Assembly: GCA_021162785.1 (NCBI GenBank)
Contig: JAGGYA010000024.1
Coordinates: 1 to 44,630, forward strand
Source of the DNA: Candidatus Calescibacteriota bacterium
Lineage (GTDB): Bacteria > CAIJMQ01 > JAADFP01
Direction of reading: 5' to 3'
Length of the DNA stretch: 44,630 nt
Position 1 is the first letter of the stretch. Each line of letters starts with the position of its first letter. The notes under the pieces are model-generated. The model was not told the origin of the DNA, did no database searches, and was given only the letters and a program-made list of their open reading frames with translations. Made by a program: the position numbers and the translations under genes. Below are positions 24,331 through 32,075 of this stretch, in pieces.

Positions 24331-25202
24331 TGCTTAATCTTTTCACTTAATTTCTTTATATAATCCCCATTTGTTCCACAGCATCCCCCTACCAGTTTGG
24401 CACCTTTTTTTATGACCTCCATCATCCCCTCTGCAAACTCCTCTGCTTTTACTTCGTAAACTACTTTCCCATTTTTTATCATAGACTTACCCGCATTAGG
24501 TTTAGCTAAAATTGGCAAATCTGTGCACCTACGCATCTCTTCAATCACCTCTCCCATTTGCCAAGGTGTAAGGCTACCACAATTTGCTCCAATAACATCT
24601 GCACCTTTCAATTCTTCCACCATTTCTTTTATACTCACACCCATAATAGTCCGGTATCCCTTTTTTCCTTTCTCAAAACTCATACTTGCCATTACTGGTA
24701 AATCGCTCACACTCTTTGCAACTTCCAAAGCAATTTTGAGTTCCCTAATATCGGAAAAGGTTTCCAAAACGATAAGATCCACTCCCGCCTCTATTAAAAT
24801 ATTAATCTGTTCATAAAAAACTTTTTGGAAATCTTCTTCTTCCCATAACCCATAAGGTTTCAAAAACTCGCCTGTAGGCCCCACATCCCCCGCAACTAAA
24901 ACCTCCCTTTTTGCCACCCTCCGAGCAATGCGAACACCTTCTCTATTAACTTTTTCTAAGAATTTCTCTCTCCCTCCCTTTTTCAACTTTAATCTATTAG
25001 CTCCAAATGTGTTTGTGTATATGATTTGACTACCCGCTTTTATATAGGAGAGATGTATTTCCTCTATAACCTCGGGGAACTTTAAATTCCACATCTCCGG
25101 AATATCCCCTGCTTTCAAACCCTTTTCCATCAATTGGGTTCCCATTGCACCGTCTAACAAAATGACCTTGGTCTGGGAAAGCAATTTTCTGAAGCGATTC
25201 AT
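24318..25202 (-). CDS. Homocysteine S-methyltransferase domain protein (MetH N-terminal/BHMT type)
   Basis: A 294-aa zinc TIM barrel. LLDGAMGTQLMEKGL opens it, TNTFGANRLKL follows, and the zinc cysteines lie in GANCGS and GGCCGTN near the C-terminus. It corresponds to the first domain of MetH and to BHMT/YitJ-type methyltransferases, which move a methyl group to homocysteine to make methionine. The methyl donor cannot be told: no folate or cobalamin domain is attached. It is divergent from mtnA, another methionine-cycle gene, across 163 bp. Confidence 0.9.
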   Translation of the reverse strand: MNRFRKLLSQTKVILLDGAMGTQLMEKGLKAGDIPEMWNLKFPEVIEEIHLSYIKAGSQIIYTNTFGANRLKLKKGGREKFLEKVNREGVRIARRVAKREVLVAGDVGPTGEFLKPYGLWEEEDFQKVFYEQINILIEAGVDLIVLETFSDIRELKIALEVAKSVSDLPVMASMSFEKGKKGYRTIMGVSIKEMVEELKGADVIGANCGSLTPWQMGEVIEEMRRCTDLPILAKPNAGKSMIKNGKVVYEVKAEEFAEGMMEVIKKGAKLVGGCCGTNGDYIKKLSEKIKQWEE

Positions 25203-25208
25203 AAAAAA

Positions 25209-25234
25209 ATGATATCAGAATTAAGAAAATTATA
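25209..25234 (-). promoter_or_regulatory. Possible -10 boxes for the homocysteine methyltransferase operon
   Basis: On the minus strand a perfect TATAAT (25234-25229) lies 26 nt before the ATG, and a weaker TATCAT (25214-25209) lies 6 nt before it. Neither has a good -35, and there is no Shine-Dalgarno before the ATG. Either a short unleadered or a leaderless message is possible; the choice cannot be made by eye. Confidence 0.35.
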
Positions 25235-25274
25235 AAACCCATTTTTCCTGCGGAGAAATTTTAAAAAAATAAAT

Positions 25275-25326
25275 AGTTGCAGGATACATTTCCCCCTTCC
25301 ATTTGGGAATTTTTGATGATGCAACT
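25275..25326. promoter_or_regulatory. Inverted repeat in the divergent methionine-cycle intergenic region
   Basis: AGTTGCA (25275-25281) and TGCAACT (25320-25326) form a perfect 7-bp inverted pair 38 nt apart. They lie between the divergent homocysteine methyltransferase and mtnA promoters. They could be two half sites for a looping regulator, or chance in AT-rich DNA. No SAM or SAH riboswitch core was recognised in the 163 bp. Confidence 0.3.
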
Positions 25327-25333
25327 CGCCATA

Positions 25334-25362
25334 TTGACGGGGTTAAACTCAAAATTTAAAAT
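25334..25362 (+). promoter_or_regulatory. Sigma70-type promoter for mtnA, apparently leaderless
   Basis: TTGACG (25334-25339), 17-nt spacer, TAAAAT (25357-25362). The second in-frame ATG of mtnA lies 6 nt after the -10 box, where a transcript would begin. There is no Shine-Dalgarno. This is one of the two strongest of the leaderless candidates in the window. Confidence 0.6.
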
Positions 25363-25365
25363 AGA

Positions 25366-26403
25366 ATGATGTTTTTTACCCCCTTAAAATGGGAAAAGGA
25401 TAAATTAGTTATATTAGACCAGACTTTACTCCCCCTTAAGGAGAAATATTTGGAAATTCGAGATATTGAAACTCTTTATGAAGCAATAGTCAAATTAAGG
25501 ATTCGAGGAGCACCTCTCCTGGGAATTGCAGGAGCATTTGGAGTGTACTTAGGGATTAAAGACTTTAGAGGTGATAAAGAAAAGCTATTGAAAAAAATGG
25601 AAGAGACCATAAATTACCTTGCTCAATCCCGCCCTACTGCTGTGAACCTTTTCTGGGGAATGGAAAGGGTAAGAAAAAAGATAATGGGAAATTTACATCT
25701 CCATGTGGAGGAATTAAAAGAAATAGCTTTACAGGAAGCCCAAGCTATTCTTGAGGAAGATATAAGGATCTCCCAAAAAATTGGAGAATATGGTTCTAAA
25801 ATTATCTTTCAACAAGACAGTGTCCTAACCCATTGCAATGCAGGAGGACTTGCTACTTCCGGATATGGCACAGCTTTGGCAGTTCTTTTTAAAGCTCATG
25901 AAAAGGGGAAGAAACTGGTTGTATATGTAGATGAAACTCGTCCCTTGCTTCAGGGAGCAAGACTGACTACCTGGGAACTTCAGAAAGCAGGAATTGAATC
26001 TTATCTCATATGTGATAATATGGCTGGAGTGGTGATGAAAGAAGGAAAAGTTAAAAAAGTTATAATTGGAGCGGATAGGGTTGCTTCCAATGGTGATACA
26101 GCAAATAAGATTGGCTCTTATTCTCTTGCTATTTTAGCCCATTATCACTCCATACCCTTTTATATAGCTTGCCCTGTATCCACAATAGATTTTTCCATAA
26201 AAGAGGGGAAAGATATACCTATAGAGGAAAGATCCCCCGAAGAAATACTCACTATTAAAGGAGAAAGAATTGCTCCTCACAATACAAAAGTTTACAATCC
26301 TGCCTTTGATGTAGTCCCTCACCATCTCATTACTGCGTTCATCACGGAAAAGGGTCTTGTTTACCCTCCTTTTGAAAAGAATCTTCATAAACTAATAGAA
26401 TAG
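25366..26403 (+). CDS. mtnA: Methylthioribose-1-phosphate isomerase (or related aldose-1-P isomerase)
   Basis: Converts MTR-1-P to MTRu-1-P in methionine salvage; relatives act on ribose-1,5-bisphosphate or other methylthio sugars. The 345 aa contain IRGAPLLGIAGAFG, the catalytic-Cys region LTHCNAGGLATSGYGTALAV, DETRPLLQGARLTTWEL, and the Asp motif IIGADRVASNGDTANKIGSY. The C-terminus ends with PAFDVVPHHLITAFITEKG. ATG ATG begins the frame; 25369 may be the true start. Its 3' end overlaps pgpA on the other strand by 19 bp. Confidence 0.94.
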   Translation: MMFFTPLKWEKDKLVILDQTLLPLKEKYLEIRDIETLYEAIVKLRIRGAPLLGIAGAFGVYLGIKDFRGDKEKLLKKMEETINYLAQSRPTAVNLFWGMERVRKKIMGNLHLHVEELKEIALQEAQAILEEDIRISQKIGEYGSKIIFQQDSVLTHCNAGGLATSGYGTALAVLFKAHEKGKKLVVYVDETRPLLQGARLTTWELQKAGIESYLICDNMAGVVMKEGKVKKVIIGADRVASNGDTANKIGSYSLAILAHYHSIPFYIACPVSTIDFSIKEGKDIPIEERSPEEILTIKGERIAPHNTKVYNPAFDVVPHHLITAFITEKGLVYPPFEKNLHKLIE

Positions 26404-26837
26404 ACAAGTATCCACAACCTTAGTATTATATTCGCGTACATTCCAGCAAAAACATCGTCTAAAACCACTCCCCAGCCTCCCCTTACTTTCTCCAGCCTTT
26501 TTAATGGAAAAGGTTTCAAGAGATCAAAGAGTTGAAAAATAAGGAATCCTCCAATTAAATAAACTAATTTTTTCCCCACCCATAAAAAGGTTATCAGAAT
26601 CCCGCATACCTCGTCTAAAATAATTTCAGGAGGATCAGGATTTTCCGTTGAAGCAATTCTTTCTCGAGCAGAAAGAGATCCCAAAATAAAGAAAAAAAGA
26701 ATAAGGAGAAAATGAATTAACTGAGTTTTTATTAAAACTAAGAATCCAATTCCCCAAAGCGAACCCACTACCGAAGGGTAAATGGGAAAATAACCGGTAT
26801 AAAAAAGGGTTCCCAAAATTTTTAATAGTTTATTCAA
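26385..26837 (-). CDS. pgpA: Phosphatidylglycerophosphatase A
   Basis: Inner-membrane enzyme dephosphorylating PGP to phosphatidylglycerol. The 150-aa length is normal. The N-terminal YTGYFPIYPSVVGSLWG and the motif DPPEIILDEVCGILITFLW hold the acidic active-site residues. Several hydrophobic helices are present. It starts in an ATGA overlap with the rimO stop. Confidence 0.9.
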   Translation of the reverse strand: MNKLLKILGTLFYTGYFPIYPSVVGSLWGIGFLVLIKTQLIHFLLILFFFILGSLSARERIASTENPDPPEIILDEVCGILITFLWVGKKLVYLIGGFLIFQLFDLLKPFPLKRLEKVRGGWGVVLDDVFAGMYANIILRLWILVYSISL

Positions 26838-28102
26838 AGGGCCTCTCCCTCCAAAAAGTATTCACCCACTTTTTTTATTTTAACCTTCACTATTTCACCT
26901 ATCTTTACATCCCCTTTTACCTTTACCACTTCATCTATCTCGGGTGCATCTCTTTCACTCCTTCCAATCCAGTAGTCTTTTTCTTTTTCTTCAATTAAAA
27001 CTTTTAACACTTTTCCTTGAATTTCTCGATTCTTTTTTTCCATAATTTCTTTCTGTAAAGAATATATTTCCTCCCTTCTTACCTCTTTAACTTTCTCATC
27101 CACTTGGTCTTTAAAAAAAGAAGCCGGTGTGCCTGGCTCCTGGGAATAAGCAAATACACCCACTCTTTCAAACTCCATCTCCTCTAAGAAACTTTTTAAT
27201 TCTTTAAATTCCTTCTCTCCCTCTCCAGGGAAACCTACCATTACTGTGGTTCTCAGGGTCAAGTTTCTGATTTTACTCCTTAAATCCGGGAAAAGATGGA
27301 AGAGTTCTCTTTTAGTAATTCCTCTATTCATCCTGGCTAAAATTTCATCATTGCAATGTTGAATAGGGATATCCAAATACTTCACTACTTTTTCATTTTC
27401 TGCCACACATTCTATCAACTCCTGGGTAATGTGCCGTGGATGCAAATACATTACTCTAATCCATTCTATCCCGGAGATCTTGGAAATCTCTCTGATTAAT
27501 CTGGCAAGACTCCATTCCTCCCATTCTTTTCCATATATTGCAGTATCCTGTCCCACTAAGACAATTTCCTTAACCCCACTTTCTGCAAGAACCCTTGCCT
27601 CTGCTAAAAGAAGTTCTGGCGGATAACTGCGGTATTCCCCTCTCAATTCCGGAATTAAACAATAAGAACATCGATTACTGCATCCTTCACTGATCTTTAA
27701 GTATGCCCGGGGAAAGGTAGTTAAAACTCTTTCAGTAAGATAATTATTGCCATTTTTGGAAAAAAAGAAGGAAGGTTTTCTCAAAACTTGAGAAATCTTG
27801 GATAGATCTGCTATTCCTATACTCCCCGAGATGAAAGGAAAAACTCTATTAATTTCCTCTCCATAATAGGTAACCAAGCATCCCGCAATTATAATTTTCT
27901 TCCCTTTACCTTCCCATCTTTCAATCACCGCATGGTTTTCCTTCCGTGCAAGGTCTAAAAATGCACAAGTATTTATGATCACTACATCAGCATCCTCAGG
28001 ATGTACAATTTTGTAACCTTCTTTTAATAATAAACCCATAATTTTTTCAGAATCCACTAAATTCTTTGGGCATCCCAAACTTATAAATCCAATCCGCAAC
28101 AT
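26834..28102 (-). CDS. rimO: Ribosomal protein uS12 methylthiotransferase RimO
   Basis: Radical SAM enzyme adding a methylthio group to an Asp of S12. The N-terminal UPF0004 cysteines are in SLGCPKNLVDSE, NTCAFLD and IAGCLVTYY. The radical SAM cluster is SEGCSNRCSYCLIPELRG, the motif VLVGQDTAIYG is RimO-like, and the C-terminus is a TRAM domain (with ERDAPEIDEVVKV). 422 aa is normal. The DxxxDxTxYG variant and the R-G-E-Y-R-S segment favour RimO over MiaB. Confidence 0.95.
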   Translation of the reverse strand: MLRIGFISLGCPKNLVDSEKIMGLLLKEGYKIVHPEDADVVIINTCAFLDLARKENHAVIERWEGKGKKIIIAGCLVTYYGEEINRVFPFISGSIGIADLSKISQVLRKPSFFFSKNGNNYLTERVLTTFPRAYLKISEGCSNRCSYCLIPELRGEYRSYPPELLLAEARVLAESGVKEIVLVGQDTAIYGKEWEEWSLARLIREISKISGIEWIRVMYLHPRHITQELIECVAENEKVVKYLDIPIQHCNDEILARMNRGITKRELFHLFPDLRSKIRNLTLRTTVMVGFPGEGEKEFKELKSFLEEMEFERVGVFAYSQEPGTPASFFKDQVDEKVKEVRREEIYSLQKEIMEKKNREIQGKVLKVLIEEKEKDYWIGRSERDAPEIDEVVKVKGDVKIGEIVKVKIKKVGEYFLEGEAL

Positions 28103-28108
28103 ACTTTC

Positions 28109-28117
28109 ATTATCCCA
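28109..28117 (-). promoter_or_regulatory. Extended -10 (TGGGATAAT) 6 nt before the rimO start
   Basis: On the minus strand TGGGATAAT ends 6 nt before the rimO ATG, and no Shine-Dalgarno is visible. The -35 position (TTTAAG at 17 nt) is poor, as allowed for extended -10 promoters. A leaderless rimO-pgpA transcript is the simplest reading. Confidence 0.4.
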
Positions 28118-28166
28118 TAAATCTATCCCATCTTAAAATGGCACATAATTTGCTAAAGTAAAAGTG

Positions 28167-28715
28167 ATGCTAAGGAGGAAAAAATTGCTGGTTTATCCCT
28201 CTCCGCAGTGGAGAATTATAAGTTGGTGGGTAGTAATTCTTTCTCTTTTTACTGGCGTGGTTGTCTGGCTGATTTTTTATATAGTCTGGTCGTATGCCTT
28301 AGAATGGGGGATCATACTTACACCTAAGGAAAATTTGATGCTCCTCTTCCGCAGACTCACAGGGGGTGTGGTAGCAGCATTGATTGGTTCCCTCTTGGTA
28401 GGTGCTGGTGTAGGTGCATTAGTGGGTCTTTTCGTCACTCATAAAGTAGCCGGACCTCTTTACCGTCTGAAAGGGGCAATTAATGAAATAATCCAGGGGA
28501 GACAAATAGGTGAGATGAAAATAAGAAAAGGGGATGAATTGTGGGATCTTATTGAAGAATTCAATAAAATGGTGAAAAGTATACAGAAAAAAGATGAGAT
28601 ATTACTGATGATTAAAGAAAAAGTGTCTCAAGCCTTAGAAAAGAAAACTCTTAAGAAGGACCTTTTAAGAGAAATTCTAAAGATTTTAGAAGGAGGTGAG
28701 AGCTATGAAAAATAA
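28167..28715 (+). CDS. Two-TM membrane protein with HAMP domain
   Basis: About 182 aa. A basic N-terminus (LRRKKLLVYPSPQWRI) is followed by TM1 (WWVVILSLFTGVVVWLIFYIVW), a short outer loop, and TM2 (VAALIGSLLVGAGVGALVGLFV). A HAMP linker comes next (THKVAGPLYRLKGAINEIIQG...DELWDLIEEFNKMV), then a coiled C-terminus with no kinase or chemotaxis output. Starts at GTG 28164, ATG 28167 and TTG 28185 are all possible. AGGAGG lies 6 nt before the TTG, but the RRKK..P.Q pattern upstream looks conserved in relatives. It overlaps the pilin-FecR gene by 11 nt. Confidence 0.8.
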   Translation: MLRRKKLLVYPSPQWRIISWWVVILSLFTGVVVWLIFYIVWSYALEWGIILTPKENLMLLFRRLTGGVVAALIGSLLVGAGVGALVGLFVTHKVAGPLYRLKGAINEIIQGRQIGEMKIRKGDELWDLIEEFNKMVKSIQKKDEILLMIKEKVSQALEKKTLKKDLLREILKILEGGESYEK

Positions 28716-29871
28716 GAAAAGAGGGTTTACTCTTATAGAGGTAGCTATTGTTACAGCTACCATCATCTTTTTAATAGGAGTGGGTTTAGCTTCTTACAAA
28801 AGTCTTTTAGAGAAAACCAAAGCTATTACCTGCAAAACCAACCTGAGGGCTATTAACCTTGCCCTCAATATGTACCTCCATGACTACGGTATGTTCCCTC
28901 CTACTGGTTCCGACCTTATTACCGCACTCGCTCCTTACAATGTATCACCCCATATGTTCCACTGCCCAGAAGACCCTGTAAAAGGCCATCCTACTTACTT
29001 ATCTTTTTATGTGAAAAGGGGAATTAAACCCGATGAATTGGCTTATGTTATCGGTTGCCCTTACCATGCCCGAGAAACTCAAAGTGTTGTCCTCCTCTAT
29101 GGCTATGAACCTCAGGAAGTTAAAAATCTAAACATCACTCTCAACGGTAACCCTGTGGAAAAAGGGCAATCCCTTACCCTTCAAGCTGGAGATGTGATCC
29201 GTTACTTTAAAGAAGAGGGCACCCAGTTCGCTAAAATTACTGTCATAGGGAGTATTGACGATGCTTCCCCTCTTGCTGCTTTCTCCCTTCCTTCTGGCAA
29301 ACCCTATGGAATATTCAAGATAAATGATGTAGGAGAAGTAAATGTGGAGGTTCTTCCCGGCTCCAGATTTGAAGTGGTAACTCCCACCACTATCACTGGT
29401 GTCCAGGGAACTGAGTTTAGAGTGAAAGTCTCCTTCGAAAACAATTTATATATCACTTCCATATCTGTAGAGGAAGGAATTGTTACTGCTACACTCTTTC
29501 CTGATATATATGAAGCATCTTTAAATTCTCAACCTGTTAAGAGGGGCAAAAAGATGATACTCAAAGCAGGGGATAAGGCGATTATCAAAAAATTATATAA
29601 ACTTCTCATTCCTGCCTATCTGAGAATCTATCCAAATATTAAAAGACTTCATCCTGGAGAGAGTGTATGGTTTAAAGTAAAAGCTATGGATTCACAAGGA
29701 AATGAAATAAATATAGGGAATGAAAAAATTAAATGGATCCTGAAAGACTTATATCAACCCAATGGTAAACTTCTCAGTAATGGGAAGTATATTGCTACAT
29801 CCAAAGGAATTGACATTATAGTGGCAAAAGTAGGACCTAAGAAAGCATATGCTAAAGTAGTGGTTTGGTAA
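28705..29871 (+). CDS. Pseudopilin fused to FecR-like and Ig-like domains
   Basis: About 388 aa. I use the ATG at 28705, which has AAGGAGGTGAG before it. A type III (prepilin) leader MKNKKRG precedes FTLIEVAIV, with Glu at +5 of the mature protein. The pilin N-helix and the LRAINLALNMYLHDYGMFPPTG-type segment of T2SS/T4P minor pilins follow. A FecR-like beta domain (about 205-295) includes the TP..TGVQGTEFRV core and LKAGDKAIIKK. The end (about 305-388) looks like a bacterial Ig domain: LRIYPNIKRLHPGESVWF, then IKWILKDL and a terminal KVVV strand. It is probably displayed on the cell surface or on a pilus tip. Confidence 0.8.
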   Translation: MKNKKRGFTLIEVAIVTATIIFLIGVGLASYKSLLEKTKAITCKTNLRAINLALNMYLHDYGMFPPTGSDLITALAPYNVSPHMFHCPEDPVKGHPTYLSFYVKRGIKPDELAYVIGCPYHARETQSVVLLYGYEPQEVKNLNITLNGNPVEKGQSLTLQAGDVIRYFKEEGTQFAKITVIGSIDDASPLAAFSLPSGKPYGIFKINDVGEVNVEVLPGSRFEVVTPTTITGVQGTEFRVKVSFENNLYITSISVEEGIVTATLFPDIYEASLNSQPVKRGKKMILKAGDKAIIKKLYKLLIPAYLRIYPNIKRLHPGESVWFKVKAMDSQGNEINIGNEKIKWILKDLYQPNGKLLSNGKYIATSKGIDIIVAKVGPKKAYAKVVVW

Positions 29872-29924
29872 TGAGGCATTTTGGGATAAAAGGGTGTCAA
29901 AAAGGGACATTTAAACTTTTAATT

Positions 29925-31127
29925 TCAAGCCCCAAACTTCTTAAGCTTTAAAGCATGTGCTAAAAGAAGGGGCATTAAATAAAGAGCGGGAAATTTTCCA
30001 AGTATACCGTGAAGGCAATCCCATTCTGAAAATCTCTGGACATTATCACGGAAACAGGTTTTTGCTCGAATAACCACCGGAACAGGATGCCACGAATGTG
30101 CCTTCAACTGTGTAGGAGTAGAATGATCTGCAGTAATACACAATACATCCGGTTCCAGAGCTAAAATTGGAGGGAGATTTTTGTCCAGAGTCTCTATAGC
30201 TTTTATTTTCTTTTCCGAATTTCCATCTTCACCTGCACTATCAGTTGCTTTATAGTGAAGGAAAAAGAAATCGAAATTACCATAATTCTCTTTAAGGGTA
30301 TTGATTTCATCTTCTATGGTTTCACCAGTTTTCAAAATTTCCATTCCTACAAGTCTGGCTAATCCTTTATACATGGGATAAACAGCTATACAAGCAGGAG
30401 TCAATTTATAGACTTCTCCAAAAGAAGGCATTTTGGGAAGCGAAGAAAAACCCCTTAAAAGCAACATATTAGCTGGTTTTTTAGAGGAAAGGATATCCCT
30501 TGCCTGCTTCAGGAATTCTTTAAGTATAGAAACAGTCCTTTCTGCTTCAGGAACTAAAGGTTTGGGCTCAAGAGGGGGGAAACCTTCCTTCTGTGGATCA
30601 GTATCAGATACCTCGCTTCTTAATTCTTCTCCCCTCAATACTAAACATGCTCGATGTTCTCTCTCAGTGCGTATAAAAACTTCAATTCCAGGAATATCTA
30701 TTTTTTTCTCAAGTTCTTCACAAAGTTCCCGGTTTAGTTCCGTAGGGATTCTACCCGCTCTTCTATCTATAACTACTCCTTTCTCATTTACAGTAGCAAA
30801 GTTAACCCGGGCTGCCACATCTCCAGGCTTTAAAGGAAAATCAATCCCTAAGGCAGAGAGCACCCCCCTACCCACCTGATATTTCACTGGATCATATCCG
30901 AAGAGTGCAAAATGTCCTGGGCCACTTCCAGGGGTTATGCCGGGGAAAACAGGGTCCATTAAACCACAGGCTCCTTCCTTTGCCACCTGGTCCAGATTGG
31001 GAGTATGCGCAAGCTCAAGTTCTGTCCCCTCTGGCCCGGGTATCCCCCCCAGACCATCAACAACCACAAGAACTATCTTTTTCTCATTTTTTTGAGTTAG
31101 TCCTTTTAAAAATTCCATTAAATCCAT
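29925..31127 (-). CDS. apgM: Cofactor-independent phosphoglycerate mutase, archaeal type
   Basis: Interconverts 3- and 2-phosphoglycerate. The 400-aa archaeal-type iPGM belongs to the alkaline phosphatase superfamily. The N-terminal metal Asp is in VVDGLGG, the phosphoserine nucleophile is in ITPGSGPGH, and further ligand motifs are FLHYKATDSAGEDG and CITADHSTPTQLKAHSWHPVPV. GAGGTAGGAA precedes the ATG. It starts 8 nt after rpsU. Confidence 0.95.
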   Translation of the reverse strand: MDLMEFLKGLTQKNEKKIVLVVVDGLGGIPGPEGTELELAHTPNLDQVAKEGACGLMDPVFPGITPGSGPGHFALFGYDPVKYQVGRGVLSALGIDFPLKPGDVAARVNFATVNEKGVVIDRRAGRIPTELNRELCEELEKKIDIPGIEVFIRTEREHRACLVLRGEELRSEVSDTDPQKEGFPPLEPKPLVPEAERTVSILKEFLKQARDILSSKKPANMLLLRGFSSLPKMPSFGEVYKLTPACIAVYPMYKGLARLVGMEILKTGETIEDEINTLKENYGNFDFFFLHYKATDSAGEDGNSEKKIKAIETLDKNLPPILALEPDVLCITADHSTPTQLKAHSWHPVPVVIRAKTCFRDNVQRFSEWDCLHGILGKFPALYLMPLLLAHALKLKKFGA

Positions 31128-31135
31128 TTCCTACC

Positions 31136-31336
31136 TCACAAAAGTTTTTGCAACCGAGCCATTTGGGCAATCTTTTTTCTTGCTTTCTGTTCTTTTTTTC
31201 TCCTTTTTACACTCTTCTTCTCATAAAATTCTGTTCTTTTCATTTCCTTCATTAACCCTTCCCTCTCCAGTTTCTTTTTGAATTTCTTAAGCGCTCTATC
31301 CAGTGGCTCACCCTTTTCCACTATTACTGTGGGCAT
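31136..31336 (-). CDS. rpsU: 30S ribosomal protein bS21
   Basis: The 66-aa basic protein has the family start MPTVIVEKGEPLDRALKKFKK and the tail KKSVKRRKKEQKARKK. bS21 affects mRNA binding by 30S subunits. A strong Shine-Dalgarno (GGAGGTGAGAAGGG) precedes the ATG. It lies between UPF0280 and apgM, not with dnaG/rpoD as in Proteobacteria. Confidence 0.97.
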   Translation of the reverse strand: MPTVIVEKGEPLDRALKKFKKKLEREGLMKEMKRTEFYEKKSVKRRKKEQKARKKIAQMARLQKLL

Positions 31337-31352
31337 CCCTTCTCACCTCCCT

Positions 31353-32075
31353 TTAAACTAACTCTATGTCCCCCCAAACTCCCATAGTTTTCCCTATTAT
31401 CACCATTACCCCTTTTATTCCTCTTATACTTTTTATCCATTTAATCCCCTTTTCTACATCCTCCTCTTTTTTAATCTTATTCCCCAAAGCGGTAGCAGCA
31501 ACATCAGCCAATATCGTTGATGATGATATTACCACAACTGCGTCTGCATTTCCAAAACTTAATGAATGTCCAATTTTTCCGCTTGAAGTACAGATCCCGA
31601 CAGGTGTTTTTTCCGGCGGAATTTTAATGGAAAGAACCTTTCGGAAGGGGGAATCTCCACTGAAGACCTTAACCACTCTTGGACAAGAGGAAGCAAGGTA
31701 GATATCCCCACCATTTTCCACTATAACCTCAGAAGAAAATTTTAAAAGATGCCTTCCAACCCATTCTGCTATAGCTCCTGCTACTCCAGCCATAGGTCCC
31801 ACTTTAACTCTCCGAGCCATTCTTGCCATTTCCTTTATTATAGAAGGAGCGGTGGGAAGTGGATGGTAAGGGGTAAGAGTTCGAGCAAAATAAGGATCGA
31901 CTTTTATATAATCCTCTATTTTTCTTCTCACTTCTAAGAGTGCTCTCTTTGCCTCTTCCTGTAATGGGAGAAGGGTCCTGATAAAAAGGTCGCTCTCCTT
32001 CTCCTTAACTTCAAAATTTACAAGTTCCTCATCTCTAATCCAAGAACGATAAAATCTCTCTTTATATTCAATCAT
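31353..32075 (-). CDS. UPF0280 family protein (ApbE-like fold)
   Basis: The 240 aa match UPF0280: an N-terminal ERFYRS segment, then the glycine-rich core GPMAGVAGAIAEWVGRHLL, the VENGGDIYL motif, PVGICTSSGKIGHSLSFG, and DADAV-type ADAVVVISSSTILADVAATALGN. The C-T-S-S and N-G-G-D elements recall ApbE flavin transferases, so flavin handling is possible but unproven. Its ATG lies inside the pncB end (8-nt overlap). Confidence 0.88.
   Translation of the reverse strand: MIEYKERFYRSWIRDEELVNFEVKEKESDLFIRTLLPLQEEAKRALLEVRRKIEDYIKVDPYFARTLTPYHPLPTAPSIIKEMARMARRVKVGPMAGVAGAIAEWVGRHLLKFSSEVIVENGGDIYLASSCPRVVKVFSGDSPFRKVLSIKIPPEKTPVGICTSSGKIGHSLSFGNADAVVVISSSTILADVAATALGNKIKKEEDVEKGIKWIKSIRGIKGVMVIIGKTMGVWGDIELV

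Noticed and set aside
25030-25242. 70-aa minus-strand ORF over the homocysteine methyltransferase start
   Set aside because: Out of frame shadow of the real gene with no homology signs.
25203-25365. SAM or SAH riboswitch before the methionine-cycle genes
   Set aside because: No conserved riboswitch core was found, and the promoters lie too close to the starts to leave room for a leader.
29872-29924. Possible bidirectional terminator between the pilin-FecR gene and apgM
   Set aside because: Only a 4-bp TGTC/GACA stem could be formed and there is no clear T-run.
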